Assembly: GCA_937861115.1 (NCBI GenBank)
Contig: CALMBD010000303.1
Span: 22,181 to 86,180 of the forward strand
Direction of reading: 5' to 3'
Origin: an uncultured Bacteroidota bacterium
GTDB lineage: Bacteria; Bacteroidota; Bacteroidia; Chitinophagales; Saprospiraceae
DNA: 64,000 bases
Shown here in pieces: positions 25,428 through 34,141 of this stretch. Within the stretch, counting starts at the first letter, position 1. Each line of letters starts with the position of its first letter. The notes under the pieces are model-generated. The model made no database searches. It had not been told where the DNA came from and saw nothing but the letters and a program-made list of their open reading frames with translations. Made by a program: the position numbers and the translations under genes.

Positions 25428-28400
25428 ATGAAATACCATATCCTTCCTGCGCTGCTGCTGGCCCCTTTTTTCCTTTTTTCCCAGGAAAAACCCAAATGGG
25501 ACGTATCCAATCCCCCCGGACAACCCTACAAAGAGGTGGCATTCACAACCACTGAAGGTACCTGGATGAGCCTCGACGTGTCGCCCGACGGCAAAACGAT
25601 CGTTTTCGATATGCTGGGCGACATTTACAGCATGCCCGTCGCCGGCGGAGATGCCAAGGCTTTGCGACTGGGGCTTGCCTGGGAGGTGCAGCCGCGGTTT
25701 TCACCCGACGGCAAAAAAATCCTGTTTACTTCGGATGCGGGCGGCGGCGACAACTGCTGGGTGATGGACAGCGACGGAAAAAACGCCAGGCAGGTGACGA
25801 AAGAAAGTTTTCGCCTGCTGAACAACGGGGTATGGATCGACAATGAATATATCGTTGCCCGGAAGCACTTCACCGGTACCCGTTCGCTCGGCGCCGGCGA
25901 ACTCTGGATGTACCACATCAGCGGCGGAGAGGGCCTCCAACTGACCAAGCGCAAAAACGACCAGCAGGATGTGAACGAACCTTCGGTTTCGCCCGACGGC
26001 CGTTACATCTACTTCAGCGAGGATATGTACGGCGGCGGATTTTTTCAATACAACAAAAACCCCAATACCCAGATTTTTGCCGTCCGGCGCTATGACCGCG
26101 AGGAAGGCAAGGTGGAGGATGTGACCGGCGGCTCCGGCGGGGCGTGCCGCCCGCAAATCTCCCGCGACGGCAAATGGCTGGCCTTCGTGCGGCGTGACTA
26201 CACCAAAACGGTGTTGTGCGTCCGGGAGCTGGCAACCGGTATGGAATATCCCGTCTATGAAGGTCTGGACAAGGATCAGCAGGAGGCCTGGACGACTTTC
26301 GGGTGTTATCCCGGGTTTGCATGGATGCCCGGCGGGGAGGCAGTTGTGATCTGGACCGGTGGTAAAATTGTACAAATTCCGATGCAGCGAAGCCCAAACG
26401 GCAGGTATAATTTTAATACTGGTGAAAGCGCCCCGAAGGTTCGCGACATCCCGTTCGCCTGCAATGTAAAGGCAAAGGTTGCCGAGACGCTGCATTTTGA
26501 GAATAAGGTTTTTGAGCCCGAATTCACGGCGAAGGCGATACGGCAGGCGGTTACTTCGCCAGACGGCAAAACGCTGCTCTTCAATGCGGCAGGTGAATTG
26601 TATAAAAAAGAATTGCCGACAGGCAAAGTTGAAAGGGCCTTAAGCGGCGTGTTTATACCTCCGGTCGTATCAAAAAGCGCCACGCAGGAATCATCGTCCG
26701 GAAATAATTCAGAGCCTTCTTTTTCTCCCGATGGCCAATCAATGGCTTTCGTTCAATGGAATGATGAAGAAAAAGGAAGTATCTGGACCGTCCGCAACTT
26801 TAATATGAGAGGGGCAACCGGTTCCAGAATCCTGAACACCCCCGCTATTTACCGCACCCCGTCATTCTCTCCCGACGGGAAGCAGATCGTCTTTCGTATA
26901 CAGGACGGCGACGACGAACTCGGGCCCGGCATGACCGACAAGCCGGGTATTTACATCATGGACGCCGACGGAAAAAACATGCGATTTGTCACGGACAACG
27001 GTGAGAACCCGAAATTCTCCCCGGATGGCAAACGCATTTATGTCAGTACGGGCGGCACACTGTTCGGCGCCCTGGACAAGTCGTTCAAGTCGTACGACCT
27101 CAACGGTGAAGACGAAAAAGTGCTGGTCAAGTCGAAATACGCCCATTCCTTCACCCCTTCACCCGATGGTAAATGGCTGGCATTCATTGAATTGCATAAA
27201 ACCTACATCTGCGCTTTTCCGCAAACCGGCAAAACCGTCGACCTCGGCGCCGACACCAAAGCCATCCCGGTAACCCAGGTCAGCCGCGACGCCGGCTACA
27301 ACCTGCACTGGAGCAGCGACTCAAAAAAACTGCACTACACCCTCGGTGACGAGTACTTTACCATTGACCTCAACAAGCGGTTTGCCTTCCTGCCCGGTGC
27401 GCCCGACAGCCTGCCGCCGCTGGATTCTGCCGGACTCAAGATAGGGCTGGCCCTGGGAAGCGACATGCCCAAGGGCCACGTAGTGTTTCAAAACGCACGC
27501 ATCATCACGATGGAGGGAGACCAGGTCATCGAAGACGGGGTGATCAGGGTGATCAACAACGAGATTGAATTTGTAGGCACAACAAAGGAGTTTGAAAATG
27601 CCCCGCGTTACAAAACAAGCGACCCCATCAAATACATCGACTGCGCCGGCAAAACCATCATGCCGGGGATAATCGACGTCCATGCACACCCTGGCAATTT
27701 CCGGTATGGCCTGAACCCGCAAAAACAGTGGGAATACTACGCGCAACTCGCCTATGGCGTTACCACCCAACACGACCCTTCCGTGAACTCTGAAATGGCT
27801 TTCAGCAACGCCGAGATGATCAAATCGGGGCGTATGGTCGGGCCGCGGCTGTTCTCTACCGGTACGATTCTCTACGGCGCCGACGGCGATTTCAAGGCGC
27901 CCATCAATTCACTCGACGACGCGCGCGCTGCGCTGCGGCGCACCAAAGCCTGGGGCGCCATTTCAGTAAAAAGTTACAACCAGCCGCGCCGGGAGCAGCG
28001 CCAGCAGGTCATTGCGGCGGCCCGCGAACTCGGTATGCTCGTAGTGCCCGAGGGCGGCTCGTTTTTCCACCACAACCTGACCCAGGTTGTGGACGGACAC
28101 ACCGGCGTGGAACACAATATCCCCGTCGCGCCCCTGTACAACGACGTGTTGAGCCTGTGGAGCAAAACCGGCGCCCACAATACCCCCACGCTGATCGTCA
28201 ACTACGGCGGCCTGAACGGCGAATACTTCTGGTACCAACATTCGGAGGTCTGGAAAAAGAAACCGCTGCTGAACTTCACCCCCAAACACATCCTGGACGA
28301 ACGCAGCCGCCACCGCACCATGGCGCCGGAGGAGGAATACCAAAACGGGCACATCCTGGTCGCCCAATCCTGCAAAAAACTGCAGGACGCCGGCGTCGAC

Positions 28401-28799
28401 ATCAACCTCGGCGCCCACGGGCAGTTGAATGGCCTCGGCGCACACTGGGAACTCTGGATGCTGCAGCAGGGCGGTATGAGCAACATGCAGGCCCTGAAAT
28501 GCGCAACCCTCAACGGCGCGAAATACCTCGGCATGGACAAGGAAATCGGCTCCCTGACGCCGGGCAAACTCGCCGACCTGATCGTACTGGATAAAAACCC
28601 GCTGGAGAACATTCAAAATACGGAATCCATCCGCTACGTCATGGTCAACGGACGCCTCTACGAATCGGAAACGCTGAACGAAGTCGGCAATTACGACGTA
28701 AAGCGCAGCAAGTTCTGGTTTGAACAACCCGGTAGCCAGACCAGCGGTGCCGGGATGACGCATACCTGTCAGGAAGCGAAATGCGTGTGCGGCCATTGA
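25428..28799 (+). CDS. Secreted TolB-type beta-propeller / amidohydrolase fusion
   Basis: A 1,123-aa protein beginning with a signal peptide (MKYHILPALLLAPFFLFSQ). Residues about 30-690 hold numerous PD40/TolB repeats (SPDGKTIVFD, SPDGKKILFT, SPDGRYIYFS, SPDGKQIVFR). Residues about 710-1100 form an imidazolonepropionase-like amidohydrolase. Its metal site starts with DVHAH (His752, His754) and it ends in GSLTPGKLADLIVLDKNPL. A similar arrangement is known in secreted peptidase-like amidohydrolases that hydrolyse dipeptides or cyclic amides. The last residues are Cys-rich (CQEAKCVCGH), an odd tail. The ATG at 25428 fits the signal peptide; earlier codons do not. Substrate unknown. Confidence 0.88.
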   Translation: MKYHILPALLLAPFFLFSQEKPKWDVSNPPGQPYKEVAFTTTEGTWMSLDVSPDGKTIVFDMLGDIYSMPVAGGDAKALRLGLAWEVQPRFSPDGKKILFTSDAGGGDNCWVMDSDGKNARQVTKESFRLLNNGVWIDNEYIVARKHFTGTRSLGAGELWMYHISGGEGLQLTKRKNDQQDVNEPSVSPDGRYIYFSEDMYGGGFFQYNKNPNTQIFAVRRYDREEGKVEDVTGGSGGACRPQISRDGKWLAFVRRDYTKTVLCVRELATGMEYPVYEGLDKDQQEAWTTFGCYPGFAWMPGGEAVVIWTGGKIVQIPMQRSPNGRYNFNTGESAPKVRDIPFACNVKAKVAETLHFENKVFEPEFTAKAIRQAVTSPDGKTLLFNAAGELYKKELPTGKVERALSGVFIPPVVSKSATQESSSGNNSEPSFSPDGQSMAFVQWNDEEKGSIWTVRNFNMRGATGSRILNTPAIYRTPSFSPDGKQIVFRIQDGDDELGPGMTDKPGIYIMDADGKNMRFVTDNGENPKFSPDGKRIYVSTGGTLFGALDKSFKSYDLNGEDEKVLVKSKYAHSFTPSPDGKWLAFIELHKTYICAFPQTGKTVDLGADTKAIPVTQVSRDAGYNLHWSSDSKKLHYTLGDEYFTIDLNKRFAFLPGAPDSLPPLDSAGLKIGLALGSDMPKGHVVFQNARIITMEGDQVIEDGVIRVINNEIEFVGTTKEFENAPRYKTSDPIKYIDCAGKTIMPGIIDVHAHPGNFRYGLNPQKQWEYYAQLAYGVTTQHDPSVNSEMAFSNAEMIKSGRMVGPRLFSTGTILYGADGDFKAPINSLDDARAALRRTKAWGAISVKSYNQPRREQRQQVIAAARELGMLVVPEGGSFFHHNLTQVVDGHTGVEHNIPVAPLYNDVLSLWSKTGAHNTPTLIVNYGGLNGEYFWYQHSEVWKKKPLLNFTPKHILDERSRHRTMAPEEEYQNGHILVAQSCKKLQDAGVDINLGAHGQLNGLGAHWELWMLQQGGMSNMQALKCATLNGAKYLGMDKEIGSLTPGKLADLIVLDKNPLENIQNTESIRYVMVNGRLYESETLNEVGNYDVKRSKFWFEQPGSQTSGAGMTHTCQEAKCVCGH

Positions 28800-28816
28800 T
28801 TTACGGCAGTACCTTT

Positions 28817-30082
28817 CTATTCAGCCGCTGTTGCGCCGCTCCCGGCAGATATGGCATACCAGCACATCACTCCGCCGAGCATCAGCGGCACCAGCATATA
28901 GTATTGAAAAACCATCGGACTGAAAATGTAAAACAACATCAACGCCAGCTGTAGTGAGGCCAGGCTGAATGCGTAGATATCCGTTCTTTGATGCCATTTT
29001 TTTACATAAAGCCATATACTGCCGGCAGATAGCAGGAGCATGATAGCACCTTGCAATGCCCGCGCGAGGAACAGGCTGTGTTCCGGAACGCCGGGCAGCC
29101 ATTCGCGCAAATGGATGGCCATGGTCAGGCCGTGTTCATAAGTATACTGGTCGGGCCTCGTCCAGCCGCCGAGCGCGCACATATTGTGGTACAGGACGCC
29201 CTGCTCCAGAATTCCCGGCTCTTTCAGCAAAAAAGGAACAATGTAAAATCCCAAAACAGCGGCTGCAACACCTCCCCACAGATAGTAGCTGTGTTTTTTG
29301 GGTTGGTATCGCCACAACAGGCAGGCAAACGTGGGCACCCAGAACACCCCGGTGTACCGGGACAGTAAACAGCCCGCCAGCCCGATCCCGATCAGCCAGT
29401 GGTTTTTGGACAGTAATCCGGCGGCAAGCAATAGATACCAGGCAGCAACGATCGTTTCCAGACTGACGGCGATCTCGAGCGGGTTCCACACGATAAAACT
29501 CCAGAGGGGGACGGACCACAATATCAGGGCAATGTAATTTCGGGTGGAGACAGTGATTCGTGCGCTTTTGGCAATACAGTATGCTGCCAGACCCATGAAG
29601 GCCAGCAACATCAGAAACCCCACCCATCGAACATCCAGGGACAACAGACTGGAAAACCGGGCGGGCATCCAGTGCAAGGGCATGTACACCGGAAATGCCT
29701 GGTACGATTCAAAACGGACCCACTGGTACGGAAACTGTCCGGAAAAAAACCAGTCGCTCTGTGCCTGCAACTGGGGTATCACATCGGAAACCTTGCCCGG
29801 ATCAGACCATTTGGCCCACATTTTTCTCAATTCCTCGTAGGCCAGAACAGATGGCAACATCGCCAGCGCCGCAATAAGCCATGGCCTGACCGGACGGGAA
29901 AGTGCAACGCTTTCTGCTTCAGGCGCCGTCAGCGTTTTAAGATAATACACCGGAAAAGCGGCCGATACCACCAGTAAAACGATTGGATTGACACGGATCT
30001 GAAAAATCAGCGTACCGGTAAGAGAAAGGATGACTTGCCCCAGGAAAAGGGCGATCATATAATTGGCTGAACGTTGCTTCAT
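28817..30082 (-). CDS. Polytopic membrane protein, GT87/DUF2029-like
   Basis: A 421-aa protein with about ten to eleven hydrophobic segments. Features such as FSGQFPYQWVRFESYQAFPVYMPLHWMPARF in a periplasmic loop and LSRYTGVFWVPTFACLLW resemble GT-C type mannosyltransferase-like membrane proteins (GT87/DUF2029), but clear catalytic acids are not obvious. The ATG at 30082 precedes MKQRSANYM and the first helix. An extension of 34 codons to 30184 is less likely. It is convergent with the amidohydrolase gene (17 nt apart). Function unknown. Confidence 0.6.
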   Translation of the reverse strand: MKQRSANYMIALFLGQVILSLTGTLIFQIRVNPIVLLVVSAAFPVYYLKTLTAPEAESVALSRPVRPWLIAALAMLPSVLAYEELRKMWAKWSDPGKVSDVIPQLQAQSDWFFSGQFPYQWVRFESYQAFPVYMPLHWMPARFSSLLSLDVRWVGFLMLLAFMGLAAYCIAKSARITVSTRNYIALILWSVPLWSFIVWNPLEIAVSLETIVAAWYLLLAAGLLSKNHWLIGIGLAGCLLSRYTGVFWVPTFACLLWRYQPKKHSYYLWGGVAAAVLGFYIVPFLLKEPGILEQGVLYHNMCALGGWTRPDQYTYEHGLTMAIHLREWLPGVPEHSLFLARALQGAIMLLLSAGSIWLYVKKWHQRTDIYAFSLASLQLALMLFYIFSPMVFQYYMLVPLMLGGVMCWYAISAGSGATAAE

Positions 30083-30221
30083 GTTTGATTGCAGATGCAG
30101 GAAGTGCAAAACAATCAAAAAAAATGCAGATGGCGCGGTGCGGCTAAATTTTTTGCCTTTCCGACGAGTGGTTAATGGCAACATTGCAAACTATTTGAGA
30201 TGGCCGGGGTTTATGGTATAA

Positions 30222-30229
30222 TAGTTTTA
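30222..30229 (+). promoter_or_regulatory. Candidate -7 box (TAGTTTTA) before the Cys-helical protein gene
   Basis: TAGTTTTA matches TAnnTTTG at seven of eight positions. TTTG occurs at 30194-30197, but the 24-nt spacer is longer than usual. It lies 9 nt before the first plausible ATG. Confidence 0.25.
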
Positions 30230-30238
30230 CTTTTAAAA

Positions 30239-30973
30239 ATGAGTGTCATGTTAAATAAAGTCTTTTTTGTATTCATTTTTGCATTGGGCGTTTTCACGCC
30301 TGCCAAGGCCCACCCGGGCGATGCTCCGGAAACCCTCGACTGGGTAATTCGTACCGCCACCCAAATTGAAAACAGTTTGAGTGATGCTGTTCTGACCACG
30401 GATTGGTCCAATCTGCTGATAAAACTCATGGAAGCGCACGATGAATTTGACGCCGTAGCGCTTACGGGGCTCTATTGTCACGAGGCCCGCACGGCGGCGG
30501 AGACAGGCAGGGCCTTTTGCAACTGGTTGAATAAGAGCGATATGGATATAGATTTAAATACCTGTGTTGTACGGGCGACGGAGGCGCGGCTCCAGGCCAT
30601 ACGCATGAAAAATGCCGCAGAAGCCTGCCTGCAAAACGCGCGTCAAAATCCGCCCGACACCACTTTCGCATTGGCGGATATTATCCGGTCCAATGCCGAA
30701 ACGATTGAACATGACCTGTCGGACGGCCTTGCCAGTGAGGACTTTCACATCTTTTCGCAAAAAATCGAACACGCCGAACGGGTTTTTCACAACACGGAAA
30801 TTCTGGCCGCAACCCTGATCGATTGCAACGAGGTGTACTTTGCCGCCAGGGAAGGCCTGCGCGCCTGTTCAGCAGCTTTGCTGTCCGACGAATGGGGAGA
30901 AGTCGTCAAAAACATACAAGTTGCTTCCGTGCAGTTGGATAAAATGAAGGCCGCTGCAGCAAACTGCAAGTAA
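30239..30973 (+). CDS. Unknown secreted helical protein with an internal duplication
   Basis: A protein of about 244 aa from the ATG at 30239 (30248 is an alternative). It has a signal peptide (LNKVFFVFIFALGVFTPAKA). The mature part consists of two related all-helical halves of about 100 residues. Half 1 (IRTATQIENSLSDAVLTTDW, then CHEARTAAETGRAFC) and half 2 (IRSNAETIEHDLSDGLASED, then CNEVYFAAREGLRAC) share LSD, an acidic turn, and paired cysteines. Nine or so Cys suggest disulfides outside the cytoplasm. I do not recognise a family. It is followed after about 80 nt by a kelch T9SS-cargo gene on the same strand. Confidence 0.75.
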   Translation: MSVMLNKVFFVFIFALGVFTPAKAHPGDAPETLDWVIRTATQIENSLSDAVLTTDWSNLLIKLMEAHDEFDAVALTGLYCHEARTAAETGRAFCNWLNKSDMDIDLNTCVVRATEARLQAIRMKNAAEACLQNARQNPPDTTFALADIIRSNAETIEHDLSDGLASEDFHIFSQKIEHAERVFHNTEILAATLIDCNEVYFAAREGLRACSAALLSDEWGEVVKNIQVASVQLDKMKAAAANCK

Positions 30974-31050
30974 AAGCGACTTTTAGGCCATTTTCTGACA
31001 AACGGGCCTTCGACTGCCCGGTGTTGATCTGCCCGGCGTAAATTAGTGTC

Positions 31051-32373
31051 ATGAAAACCATCACATTTTTTCTCGCACTGCATTGTTCTGCACTGTGTAT
31101 CGCCCAGGGCCAACTTTTTGAAGAACTGCCCTCCATGCCGGAGGCCGTCACCAATAACGCCGTCACCGGCGCCATATCCGGCGACACTTTCTGCGTGTAC
31201 TCGTTTTGTGGCCTGGACTTCACCAAAATCTGGTCGGGCATTCACCTGAAGGCCTGGCGGATGAATACCGTTACGGGAGAGTGGAGCAGCCTCCCACCCG
31301 TGCCGGACCCGGCCGGCGGCAAGATCGCGGCGGCGGCCAGCACGGTCAAAAACCGGATTTATGTGATCGGGGGCTATCATGTGGCCCAAAATGGCAGCGA
31401 GACCTCCTCTGCCAAAGTGCATCGCTTCGATCCGCAAACCAATGCCTGGCTCTCCGACGGTACTCCGCTGCCCAAGGCCATCGACGACCATGTGCAGGCC
31501 GTCTGGCGCGACAGCCTGATCTACGTGATAACCGGCTGGAGCAATACAGGAAATGTGCCGGATGTGCAGATATACAACCCTTCTTCAGACACCTGGATGG
31601 CCGGCACTGCCGTGCCCAACAATGTCAATTACAAGGTATTCGGCGCCTCGGGCGTGATTGTTGGCGACAAAATCTACTACTGCGGCGGCGCGGCGGCAGG
31701 TATTAACTTTCCCGCTTCCTCTTTTTTCCGCATAGGTCAGATCAATCCTGATAATCCCGCCGACATCACCTGGTCCGGATTTAATTCAGCCGCCGCAAAG
31801 GGCTATCGCATGGCTGCCGCGATAAAATTCGGTGACCCTGTGTGGGTGGGCGGCTCCGATGTCACCTATAATTACAACGGAATCGCTTACAACGGTAGCG
31901 GCGGCGTGCCGGCGCTTTCCAGAAGGAAGCAGTACTTCGCATTAAATAACAGCCTGACCAATGAAGACAGTCTTGCCCTGCCGCCGGTCATGGACCTGCG
32001 CAGTACCGCCCAGCGGGATTACGGTTATTTTATCACGGCCGGGGGAATGGGGCCGGGCCAGCAGGTATCCAACCGGGTATTTGCCTATACCTGGTTCGGT
32101 ATAACAAACAACAATGAGCCGGTCGAAGATTTTCAATATGAAGTGTATCCCAATCCGGCATCCGACCGGGTAATACTTTCCTGGGAAAACGGCGGCGCAG
32201 CCACGGTGCGCCTGTTCGATGTGCTTGGCCGGGAATTAGCGGTACAGTCGGGTGAAAGTCCGTTGCAAATCACTACGGGGCAATTGCCGGAAGGCATGTA
32301 CTCGCTGCAGATAACAGGCCCCGGTCAGAAAATGACCACGCGCAAAGTCATCTACGCGTACCGACGGCTTTAG
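31051..32373 (+). CDS. Kelch-repeat protein with type A T9SS sorting domain
   Basis: A 440-aa secreted protein with a signal peptide (MKTITFFLALHCSALCIAQG). It carries kelch-type propeller blades, for example GGYHVAQNGSETSSAKVHRFDP, VITGWSNTGNVPDVQIYNPS and GGAAAGINF. The C-terminal type A T9SS sorting domain occupies the last ~80 aa (VYPNPASDRVILSW, FDVLGREL, PEGMYSLQITG). The stop codon (32371-32373) and the last codons (YRRL) fall inside the first copy of a dispersed palindromic repeat, so this element shapes the protein's C-terminus. The role of such propellers at the cell surface is unknown. Confidence 0.88.
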   Translation: MKTITFFLALHCSALCIAQGQLFEELPSMPEAVTNNAVTGAISGDTFCVYSFCGLDFTKIWSGIHLKAWRMNTVTGEWSSLPPVPDPAGGKIAAAASTVKNRIYVIGGYHVAQNGSETSSAKVHRFDPQTNAWLSDGTPLPKAIDDHVQAVWRDSLIYVITGWSNTGNVPDVQIYNPSSDTWMAGTAVPNNVNYKVFGASGVIVGDKIYYCGGAAAGINFPASSFFRIGQINPDNPADITWSGFNSAAAKGYRMAAAIKFGDPVWVGGSDVTYNYNGIAYNGSGGVPALSRRKQYFALNNSLTNEDSLALPPVMDLRSTAQRDYGYFITAGGMGPGQQVSNRVFAYTWFGITNNNEPVEDFQYEVYPNPASDRVILSWENGGAATVRLFDVLGRELAVQSGESPLQITTGQLPEGMYSLQITGPGQKMTTRKVIYAYRRL

Positions 32374-32539
32374 CCGTTGCCCCCCAGGTACCGGCGGCTT
32401 CAGCCGCTGAATACCCAGAGTATCATGTACCGACGGCTTCAGCCGCTGACATCACAAAATTCACATGCTGACCACTTTAGCCGCTGAATACCTTATCCGG
32501 TAGATGGACTTTTTTTCGCCGGCTAAAGCCGGCGGTACC
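32358..32539. repeat. Cluster of GTACCGRCGGCTTYAGCCG palindromic repeats
   Basis: Three clear direct copies (32358-32379, 32388-32415, 32427-32449), one degenerate copy (32466-32492) and one inverted copy (32517-32539). Each core GGCTTYAGCC is itself palindromic. The inverted copy reads CGCCGGCTAAAGCCGGCGGTACC. The first copy overlaps the end of the kelch gene. This looks like an expanding intergenic repeat family rather than a gene. Confidence 0.8.
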
Positions 32540-32545
32540 TTCCAT

Positions 32546-32620
32546 CGGTACCTACAACCAGTACCTACAACCAGTACCTACAACCAGTACCTACAACCAG
32601 TACCTACAACCAGTACCTAC
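32546..32620. repeat. 13-bp tandem repeat (CAGTACCTACAAC), about 5.8 copies
   Basis: The first unit differs by one base (CGGTACCTACAAC), four exact units follow, and a 10-nt partial copy ends at 32620. It begins at the GTACC that belongs to the neighbouring palindromic repeat, so it probably grew out of it by slippage. It lies next to the ccmE stop codon. Confidence 0.85.
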
Positions 32621-32623
32621 CGG

Positions 32624-33022
32624 TCAACTCTTTTTCTCCGACCGCACATATATCTCCTGGTCCTTGTATTTCGACGGACATTTCAGCAGCATATCGGATG
32701 CCTCGAACGTCTCGCCGGCCATCTGACCGGTCAGTACGATCGATTCGGAGCGCTCGAAGTCCTGGGGCTTGGTAGCGTGTAACTCCACCCGGCGCACATC
32801 GCCTGCTTCATCCTTGAGATAAAAAGCCATAAAAGTCGGATCCTTTTCCGGGTTGTATTCCACCGGACGGTCTTTAACGAGTTGACCGATGAGTTTTACC
32901 CGGTCGCCGCTTTTGGCGGCCTGGGAAAAACTGGCATAGGTGGTCACATCCTTGCTGGCGGAAATAAGGATGGCAATGGCGACGGCAATGATGCCAATAG
33001 CGATGATATGCGATTTTTTCAT
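32624..33022 (-). CDS. ccmE: CcmE-type heme chaperone with CxxxY motif
   Basis: A 132-aa protein with one N-terminal membrane anchor (IIAIGIIAVAIAILISA, about 6-22) and an OB-fold domain facing the periplasm. The family's heme-attachment segment reads LLKCPSKYKD: Cys115 and Tyr119 form CxxxY in place of the usual HxxxY of E. coli-type CcmE. A CxxxY variant is known from Desulfovibrio and archaea. It would carry heme to CcmF, which lies at 44346-47129. The ATG at 33022 fits the anchor; an extension upstream would run into the palindrome at 33037-33131. It stands alone rather than in a ccm operon. Confidence 0.85.
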   Translation of the reverse strand: MKKSHIIAIGIIAVAIAILISASKDVTTYASFSQAAKSGDRVKLIGQLVKDRPVEYNPEKDPTFMAFYLKDEAGDVRRVELHATKPQDFERSESIVLTGQMAGETFEASDMLLKCPSKYKDQEIYVRSEKKS

Positions 33023-33036
33023 AGTTGTGTGTTGTG

Positions 33037-33131
33037 TTTCCCGCAGATTGACGCGGAAAAACTGCGCTGATACACGCAGATTTTTTTTCTGCAGCAATCT
33101 GCGTCATTTTTCCGCGTCAATCTGCGGGAAA
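33037..33131. repeat. Long palindrome upstream of ccmE
   Basis: A 25-nt arm TTTCCCGCAGATTGACGCGG... (33037-33061) is mirrored perfectly at 33107-33131. Inner CGCAGATT copies add further pairing. It begins 15 nt before the ccmE start codon, so it would form a strong hairpin in the leader if transcription starts further out. It shares the CGCAGATT core with the palindrome at 7261-7385. Confidence 0.75.
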
Positions 33132-33234
33132 TATCTCCGGACAAAATTACGACGTAAAACAACAGCCGAAAGCTACATTTGGATCAGTTTATTTGATGAT
33201 CACGGTCAAGGCGTTGTTTAAAACCGCTCCAAAT

Positions 33235-34050
33235 TCAGTTTTTCCGGCTCATTTCTGCCACTTCGATCATCTTGTCTTCCACCTTGCGCACCAGTTCGTT
33301 GAAATGGGCCGAGTGTTTTACCTCCCGGTCGCGGTTGAAGGGCAGGTCTACGGACACATGGTGCACGAAACGTCCCGGATTGGCCGCCATGATATAGATG
33401 TCGTCACCGAGGTACACGGCTTCTTCAATGTCGTGCGTGACGAAAATAATGGTCGGCTGAAACTTGAGCCACACATCTTCCAGCATGTCCTGCATCTGAA
33501 GGCGTGTGTTGATGTCGAGCGCGCCAAAAGGTTCGTCCATCAACAGTATCTCCGGGCTTGCGATAAGGCTGCGGGCGATCGCGATGCGCTGCAATTGTCC
33601 GCCCGACAGCGTGGGATACACCGCATACTTGTTCTCGTGTCCGGCCAGTCCGACCAGTTCAATCATTTCCATGGCCCTGCGGCGGCGTTCCTTGGCCTCT
33701 ATGCCCTGAAAGTCGAGCCCCAGTTCGACGTTTTCCAGTACGGTGAGCCAGGGCAGGGAGGAGTATTGCTGAAACACCATGCCCGCCCGGACCCCTGATT
33801 GGCGCACAGGCTTGTCCAGGATCAGTACTTCACCGGAGGTGGGTTTTTGCAAGCCGGCAATGAAGCGCAACAGCGTGCTCTTGCCGCAGCCCGATGCACC
33901 GAGGATCACGACAAACTGTCCCTGCGCCGGTTTGTTCTCGACCAGGAAGTTAACGTTCTCCAGGATAGGCGTATCGGTTTTGCCGTACACCTGCGTGACG
34001 TTTTTCAGTTCAATGATGTTCGGCAGGTCGGTATCTGATATCTTGAGCAT
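33235..34050 (-). CDS. ABC importer ATP-binding protein (TauB/SsuB/NrtD-like)
   Basis: A 271-aa cytoplasmic ATPase. Walker A is GASGCGKST (51-59), the Q-loop is FQQYSSLPW (about 93-101), the signature is LSGGQLQR (148-155), Walker B is ILLMDEPFGALD (about 168-179), and the H-loop is VTHDIEEAV. The Q-loop and D-loop wording are typical of the nitrate/sulfonate/taurine uptake family. It lies 91 nt downstream of the permease gene in the same direction. No periplasmic binding protein is present, so the substrate cannot be assigned. Confidence 0.9.
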   Translation of the reverse strand: MLKISDTDLPNIIELKNVTQVYGKTDTPILENVNFLVENKPAQGQFVVILGASGCGKSTLLRFIAGLQKPTSGEVLILDKPVRQSGVRAGMVFQQYSSLPWLTVLENVELGLDFQGIEAKERRRRAMEMIELVGLAGHENKYAVYPTLSGGQLQRIAIARSLIASPEILLMDEPFGALDINTRLQMQDMLEDVWLKFQPTIIFVTHDIEEAVYLGDDIYIMAANPGRFVHHVSVDLPFNRDREVKHSAHFNELVRKVEDKMIEVAEMSRKN

Positions 34051-34141
34051 AATGGATAAAGATTAATATTGATTGGCATTGTGCGCATCGGCTCTCCCTA
34101 AAACCCTGACAATGACTTTATTGATGAAAAGACGTTCAACA

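Noticed and set aside
32546-32620. Possible CRISPR array
   Set aside because: The unit is 13 nt and the copies are directly joined without spacers; no cas genes are nearby.
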